64,000 nucleotides of DNA. Source: Baylisascaris procyonis (Eukaryota > Nematoda > Chromadorea > Rhabditida > Ascarididae). Location of the stretch: the NCBI GenBank assembly GCA_037389465.1, contig JAZARR010000179.1:1-64000 (forward strand), read 5' to 3'. The notes below the pieces were generated by a model. It was not told the origin of the DNA. It saw nothing but the letters and a program-made list of their open reading frames with translations, and ran no database searches. How positions within the stretch are numbered: position 1 is the stretch's first letter; each line of letters starts with the position of its first letter. Of the stretch, positions 26,901-38,176 are shown piece after piece. The position numbers and the translations under genes are program-made.

Positions 26901-28452
26901 ACGCATTTCACAGCGAATTCGGGAGCATCGTTTTTTACAATGAGGTCAATTTAGCTAATCTAATACCGACTGCACACATTAATTGTGATGAGAAAATGAG
27001 CTTACTATCAACATACCTCTGTGCACGACTCAATTGGGCGTGATAACGAGGTGGCTGATTATCGTTGTTACGGGAATGCGAACTCTGCAATTGAAGTATT
27101 ACTAACACCTGATGAGAAAAATTTACTAAATCTTTTTTTATAATTGCACCAAACGAAAGTTTAAACAACATGGACACTGGAAAGCGCTAAGAAACCTTCG
27201 CAAACCACTAGTGCTTGACTAAGGACAAAATCACCTAAACATTTTTCCCCTCACCCTCCAACCTATCTGGCCGCATAAATTAGGTCAACTCCGCAGGAAT
27301 CAGGACAAAGACAAATTATGAAAGCTGTCGACAGTAATTTACACAAACTCTCAACTAGTCATCGCATGGATAATGCAGATTTCGTAACCTGCCTTGCACT
27401 ACTAAGTGGGACAACGCGCTAGATGAGCACACGCATCGCCTAGCAAGTTGCAATCATTCCAATCTACCAGTTTCGTCACTTGCCAACGAATAAAGAACGC
27501 ATGTGCTTAGATGCGATCACGGTTCTAAATGAATCAGCCATTTGCAAAAAACCTTCAAAGAGAAAACAAATTTCCTGCATTTTCTTTTCGGCATAAATGG
27601 TTGTAAAATGTCTTTCCATATGCACATTCCTGCACATACCTTATTCCCTGCGAGACCATTTCAATGTGGAAGTTAGTAAAATGTGACCACCCACAATGCG
27701 ATTATATTCATCAAATTTTATAGCCTCAGTCTGAATGCGACACCAAATTTCTTTGCTTTCATACATACGTTTGACGACGACTATACAGACGGAGGTTTTA
27801 TTATGCAAAAGATGAAATAAACTTCACTAGAATATAACTGTTATGCTGAACCTTTGCTTGAACCAGATGGTTAGAATGTTTATCTGGAGAGGAGAGGATT
27901 GTGGATCACGATGCCACCTGCGGTTATCGTTTTCACTTCTCATTCAAACAACCATCAAGTACATCATTCACCTAATCGGTACAAAATGAATAACAAGGAG
28001 AGCTTAATTGCAAGCCTCATTTAGCCCATTTCTGCCTGGAAGCTTCCTCTCCCCCCTCTTCCGCCCTCCTTTTATACCCTACAAGTGTTAGTAACCTGAA
28101 TAAGCCCATATGTTCATGTTTCAGCACTTTTCCAACCAATTTATAAATCATCGGTTCCTCTAAACACCTCTCATATATTACTCGAAGAATACCTCCACAA
28201 TGTCTTACATTCATTTGATGTTCTACGCATATTTTGCTACATTACGACATATAAACAACTAATTAAAGATTAAAAGCTTACTGCCGGATGAGGTGCAACA
28301 CATTGAAATTGCGTATTATAGCCTTCAGAAAGTGAACGTGAAGCCGTCTTTGTTGGGATCGGTTCACCAACATTTGTAGAATTTTGCCGCAATGATGCTG
28401 TTAACGGTAGTGTCAACGATGCACGATCTTTATGTGAATAATCAGATCTCAT
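10699..28452 (-). CDS. iRhom: iRhom: inactive rhomboid pseudoprotease (RHBDF1/RHBDF2 family)
   Basis: iRhoms are ER/Golgi polytopic proteins that bind and traffic membrane clients (for example ADAM17 in animals) without cleaving them. Exons on the minus strand, in order: 28452-28282, 27084-27017, 26156-25972, [one small exon unresolved], 25233-25102, 24834-24722, 24203-24097, 23498-23386, 22516-22339, 21984-21866, 21367-21281, 20574-20521, 19294-19137, 17148-16962, 16429-16268, 15437-15349, 15102-15039, 14658-14488, 13600-13500, 13073-12926, 12284-12214, 11751-11612, 10925-10699. Total ~948 codons, against ~830-860 residues in mammals. Family marks: cytosolic [14 protein letters not shown] and [16 protein letters not shown] before TM1; lumenal iRhom-homology domain with [22 protein letters not shown] and [45 protein letters not shown]-terminal [14 protein letters not shown] replaces the protease GxSG, so the catalytic Ser is Ala and a Pro precedes it: a pseudoprotease. 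Phases agree at every join except the gap between 25972 and 25233. Confidence 0.93.
14880..14945. repeat. (AT)n microsatellite in an iRhom intron
   Basis: About 33 uninterrupted AT units. They lie in the intron between iRhom exons 15102-15039 and 14658-14488. The open frames across this block on both strands are artefacts of the Tyr-Ile repeat they encode. Confidence 0.97.
17149..19136. other. Large iRhom intron before the first transmembrane exon; nothing else recognised
   Basis: This ~2-kb intron separates the cytosolic N-terminal exons from the exon carrying TM1. Phase is preserved: AG before it and G after it make an Arg codon. A minus-strand frame near 17923-18114 contains a hydrophobic stretch but no motif and no fitting splice sites. 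Confidence 0.6.
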
Positions 28453-28459
28453 TGAATCT
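28453..28459 (-). promoter_or_regulatory. Splice acceptor just before the iRhom ATG (possible spliced-leader site)
   Basis: On the minus strand, TTATTACAG ends at 28458 and only five bases (ATTCA) separate it from the ATG at 28452-28450. An acceptor this close to the first Met is typical of nematode trans-splicing. A 5' UTR intron or a further upstream coding exon would look the same, so this is inference. Confidence 0.45.
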
Positions 28460-29760
28460 GTAATAATGAAAATATAGTAAATATAATACTCACTGTGAAT
28501 AAAAGAATCGAAAATTCCCCATATTCAAGCAACGACCTCTGGAAGCACTCATAAACGAAGCATCTGTCATCTACTATCATAAAAGCAACTGAGAGGCAAC
28601 CCATAGGGAGCCCAGTTATACATATTCACCGACTAGTCAAGTGCATTTCTTCGTAATTTATAGACAGGGTGTAGCATTATAATTTTTCCACTGGTATGAG
28701 CTTGTGTCTCTTCAGGCAAAAGTTTAGAAATTCTAAACTAAAAGTAGTATAGATAGAAGGACCTATATTGTTGAAGTGGATCCACATCGATGCTGCTACG
28801 GCAAAAATCAACAAAAACTACAATTCACTAAAGAAACACAAGATGAATCGAGAGAACACAATAACGCATTCATTTTGAAATACAACAATAATACAGTTTA
28901 TAACAGAGCATGTAAGGGATCACAGATATGACACTTGCCCTCAAGGGATGTGAAGAAACGGCCGAGAGGGGTGAACGATGGAAGGAGGAGAACGTCAACA
29001 CAGTAAAGTCATCTAAAAGATCGTTGTCACTTGTTGGTACAGTATAAAGATATCACCAAGATATTGGTATAAAGTCACCAAATCAATTAAAATATACACG
29101 CAATATTCTAACTTCATTTTTTTTTTTTGTTAGTAGCTTAGGTGACCGGTTGGTCAGGCAGAAGGAATAAAATAGCGCATATTGTGCTAATTCATCTAGT
29201 ACCACTTGTCCAGTCGTTTTCATTTCAATAAGAATGCTATGGTCGCAGCACTTCTATACATACAATCAACAACATAAACATCAATCAGGATTTGCTTTAG
29301 ACAACAATACTATTCAATGTTTTATTTCGATGATTCGGCTATCTCTAACCTACAACTCTCATAATAATATAACTGAGCATATCAGCGAGAAGGTATAGAT
29401 AATAACTACACCGAGGAATAACAATTAAATAATTTACTCGTAATCACATTCCCACAATGAACAAAAAAATAAACATCAGTCCACAAAACTAATGAATAAG
29501 TGAGTTGGAGTGACACATAACTTTCCTAGTTGAAGTGACATAACTTCCTATTCGAATATGAGTTGAAGGAAATTTGCACCGAACGGTTTTATAAATCGAC
29601 GTGTGATTGCGATTGAAGAGTTCGTCATCGCTTTAAGAGATAGATTATTGTTAAAAATTTTCGGCATTCTTGGACATTTCAAGTTTTGGCCATTTTGGCC
29701 ATGGATTATGCAATTGTCATATTAGAAAATATTAGCAATTCTATTTGTAGCCACAAATTC
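28460..29760. other. Intergenic region upstream of iRhom; no gene seen
   Basis: AT-rich, with no long frame, no recognised motif and a poly-T tract at 29119-29130. It probably contains the iRhom promoter, but I see no diagnostic element. Confidence 0.5.
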
Positions 29761-29764
29761 AAAA

Positions 29765-30070
29765 CCCATGACTAGAAGGGTTTACAAGTCTGATTGAGCA
29801 ACAAGCGCTAAATGTCACAAGTCTTAGAAGACTACCGACCTAAGCAGGGGATGGAATCTGTAATCCTTTGACTAGAGGCCGGACGGTTTCTCCATTTTTG
29901 GAGGAACTAAACTTGTCATGACTGGTGAGGTTTGGAAATTGTTTCAGAATCGAGCACGAAATGACACAAATCTTACAAAACTCCCGGCCAACGCAGGGGA
30001 CCGAACCTGCTGCAACCCTCTGATTTGAAGTCGGACGCCTTACCCACTACGCCACGCCGTCACGCCCTTC
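29765..30070 (-). repeat. tRNA-derived SINE-like copies (minus), dimer
   Basis: Read on the minus strand, the right-hand monomer carries a pol III A box like TGGCGTAGTGGG (around 30042-30054) and a B box GGTTCGGTCCC (around 29998-30008) with tRNA-like spacing, followed by the shared tail (GGCCGGGAGTTTTGTAAGATTTGTG...). A second, weaker monomer lies to its left (29765-29900). No acceptor stem can be folded, so this is a SINE, not a tRNA gene. Confidence 0.75.
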
Positions 30071-30870
30071 ACGCCATTCGCGCATGAGAATAGCTACAGT
30101 TTGAAGAATGCGTATTATCCATTGGATTATCGGAGAGATAAAGTTGTTTTTGTTGTCTAGTATTCTAAGTTTATAGGTAGTCACTTACTGTGTATATATA
30201 TACATACCATATATTTACCATATCGTATATCTACGCCTGTAACGAACATATACGTACATGGTGTACATCTACTTATGTTATCCTGTACACATATATGGAA
30301 TATGCTATCACCACCTCCGTATAACTTCAACAATTTATTCAGTCTGCTTATAGTAAATCAAGAAACTTAAATAAGTAAAGAAATTAATGCTTGTCATTAA
30401 AATGGGTAACAAATACGACAAAATAAAGGTGCACTGATGCCATACAACAACAGAATTGTATGCATTGGCATATCCAAGATTTATCTATATAAAAGAGAAA
30501 CGGTGGATTGGGCTAACGAAAACTGCAATATCCCTTTCTGAAAATTAAATACTGCTTCGAAAAAAATCGAAAACGTCATCGTACCCCCTTCTTTACCCTC
30601 TCTTCCTATTTCCCCTCCTTCCTCCTCTTCCCCCCACTCCCTCCCTCCTACTACTTGCCAAAAACTCTTGTCTGCGCGAGGTTACAGCTTTCAGACTCTT
30701 TACTTGGATATCCGTATAAAGACATATGCAAATCACTTCAAATATTTCATCTTTATTAAATTAGAAACACCTCAACTAGTAACACTATCATAACAATCAA
30801 ATTCAGTATTGATTATTTCTATCAGTGCAGACCTTAAGAAAGCACAATGCGAAGAATTGATCTCTGCGTT
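30070..30870 (-). repeat. Body of composite dispersed repeat, copy A
   Basis: The block from GCGCATGAGAATAGCTACAG onward recurs as a near-identical direct partial copy at ~31335-31720 and as an inverted copy at ~50590-51440. It includes the unusual TATA/CGTA-rich segment (30190-30300) and a C/T-rich tract (30583-30655). No open reading frame of transposase or polymerase type is visible, so it is non-autonomous or decayed. Confidence 0.8.
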
Positions 30871-31010
30871 AATTATATGGTTCCCTCCCGTAGCCCCTCA
30901 TGACGCAGGCAGGGGTCGAACCTGAGTGCTACTTGATAGATCCAATTCAATTCAATGCAACCCAGTGCACTTTATCCATTAAACTGCTTTAGCCCACAAA
31001 TGTTGAAGGG
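30870..31010 (-). repeat. Second SINE-like family, minus copy
   Basis: On the minus strand this reads TGGGCTAAAGCAGTTTAATGG, then a B box GGTTCGACCCC (around 30911-30921) followed by CTGCCTGCGTC. The same module recurs in plus orientation at ~50118-50225. The tRNA-like promoter layout differs from the 148-bp family next to it. Confidence 0.65.
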
Positions 31011-31330
31011 ACTAAACTCTCAATGACTAGAAGGGTTTACAAGCCTGATTGAGAAACAAGCGCAGAATGTCACAAATCTTACAAAACTCCCGGCCGAAGG
31101 AGGGAACCGAACCTGTGATCTTTTGACTAGAAGCTGGACGGCTCATACATTTTTGTAGGGACTAAGCTCTCCGTGAGTGGCGAGGTCTGGAAATTGTTTG
31201 AGAACCGAGCACGAAATCTCACTAATCTCACAAAACCCCCGGCCGAGGCAGGGGACCGAACCTGCCGCAACCCTCTGATTTGAAGTCGGACGCCTTACCC
31301 ACTACGCCACGCGGCCACGCCCATCACTTC
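31010..31330 (-). repeat. SINE-like dimer (minus), 148-bp period
   Basis: Two monomers carry B boxes (as GGGAACCGAACC and GGGACCGAACC on the plus strand) near 31102 and 31253. Only the right one keeps an A box (around 31297-31312). The left monomer begins after the A box, so it cannot have an intact pol III promoter of its own. Confidence 0.75.
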
Positions 31331-31334
31331 TGTT

Positions 31335-31720
31335 TGCGCATGAGAATAGCTACAGTTTGAAGAATGCGTATTATCCGTAGGATTATCGGAAAGATCAAGT
31401 TGTTTTTATTGTCTAGTATTCCAAGTTTATAGGTAGTCACTTACTGTGTATGTATATACATACCATATATTTACCATATCGTATATCTATGCCTGTAACG
31501 AATATATACGTACATGGTGTACATTTACTTATGTTATCCTGTACACATATATGGAATATGCTATCACCACCTCCGTATAACTTCAACAATTTATTCAGTC
31601 TGCTTATAGTAAATCAAGAAACTTAAATAAGTAAAGAAATTAATGCTTGTCATTAAAATGGGTAACAAATACAACAAAATAAAGGTGCATCGATGCCACA
31701 CAAGAACAAGATTGTATGCG
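31335..31720 (-). repeat. Composite repeat body, truncated direct copy A2
   Basis: Nearly identical to 30085-30470, starting at GCGCATGAGAATAGC and breaking off shortly after the GGTGCATCGATGCCACAC segment. Copies A and A2 therefore make a direct duplication with a ~1.25-kb period. Confidence 0.8.
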
Positions 31721-31729
31721 TCATGCTAC

Positions 31730-33861
31730 AGTCTTACTTCATTTTCCGTTGCTTACAGCTGTGATGATTGATGGATACTATGCTTAGCATATTGATTACG
31801 CTATGTAGGTAGTCGTCTGGCTTTATGAAATGTAGGAACTGAGTATGGTTATGTGGATATTTCTATCTATGATAGCGCTATTATATTTCTCAAGGGTAGT
31901 TGTATAATTCGGCTTTTATCAGTCTCTTTTAATTGCTTATCGGTAATGCCGTATTGTGTTGTCAGTCTCTTTTATCGATAATCCGTAATCAGCTTCCCAT
32001 CTGGTTGTTGAAATCTTCAGTAATGATAGATGGCCCACATCGTGTCATGCTATTCCAACTTTTATTTACCTATATTTACCTATATAGGGCAATTCTTTGC
32101 ATCGTTCCCTCCCGTACCATACTTAAGGTGTATGATTAAACGCCGTCCACATCATTCAATCGCCAATAATCCGTTAAAAAAACGGAAATCGCCCACATAA
32201 ACATAAACTCTCAACCATATTCACTCTCGTTCGCTTTGTATACTCAACGTGACATATTACCTGGTTAATAAAAAAAATATTTTCTTTCATCTAAATTTGT
32301 AAACTTTATTCCCTATATAAATCTTATTTTTGTACATCAATAAATTTGCATTTATTACGTTCATTATATCAGTGTCACGTCTTCGTACATGCGTATGCAT
32401 CCTCGTTGGGTATGTTGTCGTGTTTACGATATTCGATGTCCTTCAGTCGATCGTCGTTGAGACGAATTGGCTGAAAGGTTAACTGAACCACTCGTCATTG
32501 AATTGCTCCCATATTAAGGTGCATATAGAAGTATCTTTACCAATACAGCAATAAACCAATCAAAACTTTCGGATCGGTTCGTGCTAAATTACGAAATAGG
32601 TAGCCGCGATCGTTTCGTCAATACTACGTTCGTTAATACCCTAATCCCTCGTAATTTTCGCTTCTGTTTCCTATCTCTATGTCTAAATATGTCGTTTGTC
32701 CCGCTACTCGACGATTTTATTTGAATTGTTTAACGCACACTTAGTTAAATCGTTTATTACTTTTAACTCTTTGAGTTTGTTCCATCCTTTAATATAGAAT
32801 ATGCATATAGAATCTTTATTATAACTCGAGTACAAAAACGTTTGCATTCAGCGCCTGCGGTACTTGGTTCAGTTCATTTTGTACGGCTGTTGGATCTCTC
32901 AAATCGGTTCGGGAACGGAATCCAACTTTCCAGGAGCATGACCTCCCAGTCGCTTCTAACAGGAGTCAACACCTGTTTCCCGTTCCATCTAACAAATCCC
33001 ATTAGAATGCCGAAATGTACCATTACAGGCAATGTGCAGAGCAGTATCACGATACATTCAAAAAAAAGCAAACATATAAACATAAACAAAAATATTTAAC
33101 ATATAAGAGAAATACACGTTAATAAAGCAATTCAAATAAAAACGAACACAACATCCATGTCCAATCTCGTTGCCATTCTCCACTCTGTAGTTATCGCCAA
33201 GGTTCTGTAAGAATACAGATACGGGATACTCGACCAACGGTTGATTTAATCAAACGCCTATTCACTACTGTGTTTTCATTAAATTAGATTCGATATGTTT
33301 CGACCTCTTCGTTTTTTATCGCTGTCTTTTTGCCTTTGATCGGTAAATTGCAAAGTCATCCACCAAGTTTTTACCGTCACCTGTCCGCCACATAGCTGTT
33401 GAAACAGCTTGGGAAGGAGAAAGGAGAGGGAGTGAGGGGGATGAAGTCATCAAATCAACTTAGCTAAGTAAATCTTATAACATATCAGGTTGGGCGCAAT
33501 TGAAATTATGCTGGAAAGATAACACATCAGCTCAAAACGAAAGCATAAAAGATGAAAAGCGTATATGAAGAGAAAGAAAGAGCAATCCCGATGGAGGAAA
33601 TATTTATTGACTCATCTCCCCATCCCCTCCCTACTTTTTCCACCTCCCCCCCCCAAACTTTTCCCTCCCCACCTCTCTCAGCTGACAGCTGACAAAAAGC
33701 TGTTATTTACGCCCCACTCTAGTACTTAACTCTAACAGATCTGACTAGTGCCACCAATATAAGCAAAAAAATACAGAAGAAGCTCGATATCTGTAGGAAT
33801 GTCGTTCCAATAAATCACTGCCCAGTAACGTGAAAAGGCGTTCAATGGAAGCGGCGAGTCA
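31730..33861. other. Intergenic; one weak coding candidate on the minus strand (32874-33089)
   Basis: A minus-strand frame ending TGA at 32874-32876 reads MVHFGILMGFVRWNGKQ and continues to FPNRFERSNSRTK. It has balanced codon use, and an AATAAA lies about 55 bases downstream of the stop. No matching acceptor or partner exon was found, and the plus strand is also open here, so it is only a candidate. The rest is AT-rich, with polypyrimidine tracts at 33615-33672. Confidence 0.3.
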
Positions 33862-36800
33862 CTATGCACCATAGTTCACTTCTTTCGGAATCCATCGACT
33901 GCCATCGAGATTAATCTTTTCTAGCCAGTCGTCGCATATTGTTTCCTGAGCCTTTAAATAAATCAACTTAAATAGAGAACCAATATGAAACACTCATCGG
34001 ATGGAACGTTATAAAGGGGAGCTGCATTCAACACCAGTTACGACCTATTTGTGGTTACGTGAAACAATCGAGACCATGCTTGAATGGAATGATCGAGACC
34101 ATTTAACAATCAACGAAAGATGTAGAAATTATTCACAACATAACTTACTAATTATTCGGAAGGAAGCGGTTCCATAGACACGCTAATAACACTTAAAAGC
34201 CCTTCACTACATCAGACGACATGAATGATCAGGTAATAAGTAGAGGATCAACGTAGCAGCAGCAAGGTGAAATCTGCTAAGAGATAAGAGAAAGAAAATG
34301 GAGAGAACCAACCTACTGAATTCTGACTGGTGCAGTATACTTCTATACAAAGTGCTAAACAACCTGGCAGGTTTGTGAAAAAAAGAACCCATAACAACCT
34401 AGCAGGTATGTGGGAAGGCAATACATACGACAAAGTTATACTACAAAACCTGTACGCTTCATGTTAGAATATCTAAAAATTGCCTTAATTCCTGCAAGAT
34501 CTCAATGGTCCAGCCATCTGTTCTCTTTTGCACAGAATGGTGTAACATAAGTGGCTTATTTCTGGCGATGGGGAGAAAGTACTAATGAAAACTTCAGCAT
34601 GTCTCGAGCTGTGTGGTTTCTCAAGCGCAGAGTTTGAAAGAGACGCTATCAGAGCTTCGTTCCCCCACCCATCCACCCCCTTTTACTTATCATCAAACAC
34701 ATCGAGGGGAAATGCAACCTTTCTAATCAGCAACGAATTCTGTAAGCTTTTTCCTTGCAAATTTGACCGCAAGGTACTCAGATGACGCAGTTCAACTGGC
34801 TTTACAAAACTAGAACCTAACGTTAATTTGCTGGTTTACAGCCATAATCCACTTACTACTGCTTTCTTGGAAACCTAACAGTGCAAGAAAAATGCTGCAT
34901 TTAGAAGAAGCAAGTTTTAAAGCTGCCTCGGCATTGCCCTTCCTCCTCCCTCATAAGAATTGTGGACCCCATAAGCTCGTAACCTGTCCTCAAGATATCT
35001 AAGGCATGCTATTTACAAGGAGAAGAAAATTATGAAGCTAACCCTATTCAATACGATCCCAGAACACGCAATCACGGCTTGTTCTCCTTCGATGATGAAT
35101 CCGTTGCCAAGGTAGGCATCAATCTGTGCGACCACGTCCAAAAATTTACCGTCCTTCGAGAAACGTTGCAGACGACCGCTCTTGTCCAATACGACTATGT
35201 CATCTCCATACCTGCATAATGATATATGAATACAAACAAATGAAATTGGTGCCACACTCATTATGAAAGTTTCAATACACATCAACCCCGCCCCCCTGAA
35301 CAAGAAAAGCAAATTCAAGGCATTTAACTCCCTCCTCTCCTTTACTCCACAAAACAAACTTCAAACTCTCCATTCCAACAAATAAAACTCATTTTTATAT
35401 GGTGAATATAAATCCAACATCCCTTTAATACTCACATAAAACTATTCCTAATTATTTAAAATAATATTCGAATAAAATAATACAAATAATGTCAAAGCAT
35501 TTAATCGAACTAAAACTATTCAAAATAAAAATAATAAACAAACCGCTGAATGGAACGTGGAAAATATATTTCACCATCGTTTTGACCCTTCGTTGAGAAA
35601 GACTTTATGACAGACTGTTTCACAACATCAACTATTCGCAATGATTGCCTATAATTAAATAATAGGATAATATTAGCAACATAGAGAAAATGAATAGCTC
35701 TATACATTTAATATAAAACAATGAATCGATGAAGATGACTTTAAAAACGATGAACCGAATTAGGTTCGAAATATGGGAGAATTGATGAAACCTGAATCAG
35801 GATTTTTTGCTGGACAAGTGGGCGACTCACGTCTACTGATATAAATCCTCAACTTATAAATTGTCCTTTCCCATAGTTGCTTTAAGTTCCTGCACTTTTC
35901 CCCGCATAAAAATACCTCTATAAAACTTTTACTCCCCAAAACGTACAAATACTTCAAGTAAGATAAGTATAGATAGCGTATAGAAGACGATTACTATAGA
36001 TTCAAAAACAAAAGTGACTTTAAAAATATTCGTTAAAGAAAAAAAAAGTGCATACTTGGAATACATATTGAGAGGAACCGAACAAGTTGACACGATGAGT
36101 GTGTTGGCGTCAACTGGGCAAACTGCTTGGAAGACGTGCTCATCTTCGGATACCACTTCATCCCAGCCCAAAGGACAATCAATACTTGTCCTAAACAACA
36201 ATTTAATCATCTTATAAAAGTCATCGCATAACAATATATAATTCTAATCACAGAGTAATAACAATAAACGCATAATATAATATATAACACAAATATTGTA
36301 ATATATAACACAGAGCACATAATATAACAATAAACATAACAAAGCGCCCGTCTAAACGACAAATCCAAGTGAAGATTTATCTTTAGTAAAATATTCGTAG
36401 AGTTAAGCAATTATAAATGAATATCAACGCAAAAACATCTTTAATGATAAGGGGACGATGGAAACTTACGTAGTTTGCAGAGAATAAACAAGAAAGTGCT
36501 TAACTACTATGAATTACCCAAAACCTTTTAAGTGATCCATACAACTCTCATTACCTAGTTATGAAACCAAAGACGGCGGTTTAACCTATAGCATTATCTC
36601 TTATTCGGATATCACAATGCTTCTCATATATCGCCATAGAGAAAAAAAAAACAAGTATCGATATATTTCACTTCGATCATATGGCCTGTTTCAACGGGCT
36701 AAGGCATAAAAATTTTATCGTTGAATATCTAAAGGATATTAAATCTCCTCCAAAGGATGTTCGATCTCATCCCACAATTATCGGACGTGCAAAGACAACA

Positions 36801-38176
36801 ATCCCCATAATGCATTTTCACAAAACGAATTCGCCAACAGATATTAAAAAACACTTTTCCCTCATCATCTCCTATATTCGCTAAGAAAATAAAAGAGTGG
36901 AAGAGCGTGAAAAGAAACAACAATAAGATTCTCAAAAATAAATAAATAAATTAATTAATTAATTAATTAATTAAATAAAATAAAAATCAAAGCAGAGATG
37001 GCAGATTCACAAACTTACTTGTATATAATAGAGTCCTCACCGAATGGTTGCTTCGTCATAAATATATCACCGTTCTCAGAAATCGCTAAACTGAATAGCT
37101 TTCCATCGATGAACTGCTCATGTATCATTTCCCCATCCAAGTTGAATATTCGAAATTCCGTAATTGCCGCCTGTTCTTCCGCATAAGCATAGATCACCTT
37201 AAAATGATATTCTCAGCTCATCAATTATAAAATCTTTTCCGATTTATTTTGAGTTTTCATCAAACCATTCAATTCGTATGAATGTTTTGAAAGTTAGCTA
37301 TAAAGTACTATGCGAATGATATAGAGTACTATTTTGCCCTCAGGCTATTAACAGTAAATGACCTCCCACCTCATATGGCCAACCCTCACTCTAAATGATT
37401 TCTCAACAACCACCAAAATCGGCTTCAAATTAAAAACGCCTTTTAAAAACGAATACCTTTCCGTCGTAATATAACACTTGACAATATGCAGAAATCTTCT
37501 TTGGGAATGGGTTTCTTCTCTCAAAGAGAACGTTCTTCCCATTGGTATCGAATTTGAATAAACCACCTTTCGCCGCTACCCAAACATTGTTATCTTTATC
37601 GATACATAAACTGAAACCGTAGGCATTGCGAATAATCTCGACGAAAAAATATGAAGTTCAAAAAATTCAAAAAAAAAAAATCAGAAATAAAAAGAAATAA
37701 AATAAAAATTATTCAGCGCAATCCTTTCTTAATGTCTTTCCCTCATTACTAATTAGACTCCAGTAGTAAGAAACACAACTGAGCAAAAGCTTTGTCTGTT
37801 CTACATTAAACTGCCAGTGAGTCGTATTTCGATCTATATACTATTGCTGCTCTTACCTATTAAATATCTATTCACCTAAATTCACTTAAATACTGATCCT
37901 TATATAGCCATGAATTAAAGCTGCTATGGCTTGCGGCCAAGGCTAGGACCTGATTTAATGCACACTGTAGAATCATGGGATTATGAATAACCTTGTTATA
38001 ATAAAACGCCTCCAGAAATACTCTAGAACATTAAAACTCTGCAGTATTACTGGTGGTGAGAAAATACCTTCCAAACAAAGAAACCTATAAGGGATCGTAG
38101 CTCCTCTTGGCGAAAGATGGATGAACATTTCGTCAAGTCGCTGATGATTCGACGTATTCGATGGCTTCTCGGTCAT
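33862..38176 (-). CDS. NHL/TolB-like beta-propeller protein (unnamed)
   Basis: Well-supported exons, in order: 37636-37457, 37197-37019, 36190-36056, 35648-35544, 35211-35043, 33945-33862 (stop TAG 33864-33862). All phases match (0, then AA|G, AA|G, CG|G, 0). The translation cycles through propeller blades: NAYGFSLCIDKDNNVWVAAK, FRIFNLDGEMIHEQF, FSLAISENGDIFMTK, FSTKGQNDGEIYFPRSI, YGDDIVVLDKSGRLQRFSKD. These 'step by step G.I.V.D' repeats resemble NHL/SMP-30/TolB-like propellers, as in worm NHL proteins. It ends ETICDDWLEKINLDGSRWIP and seven more residues. A probable first exon with ATG at 38176 (MTEKPSNTSNHQRL..., donor near 38083 or 38069) does not match the phase of 37636, so at least one N-terminal exon is unresolved; the acceptor at 37637 (CGAG) is also weak. 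No RING or B-box is seen. The function is not known to me. Confidence 0.72.
36947..36975. repeat. (TTAA)n/(ATTA)n simple repeat in a propeller intron
   Basis: A short run of AATTAATTAATTAA directly upstream (plus sense) of the 37019 donor. It is intronic. Confidence 0.85.

Noticed and set aside
33862..33945. Fragment of a GH63 glucosidase (DDWL...WIP... pattern)
   Set aside because: The exon joins in phase 0 to the propeller exon at 35043 and has its own stop, so it is better explained as the propeller protein's C-terminus.
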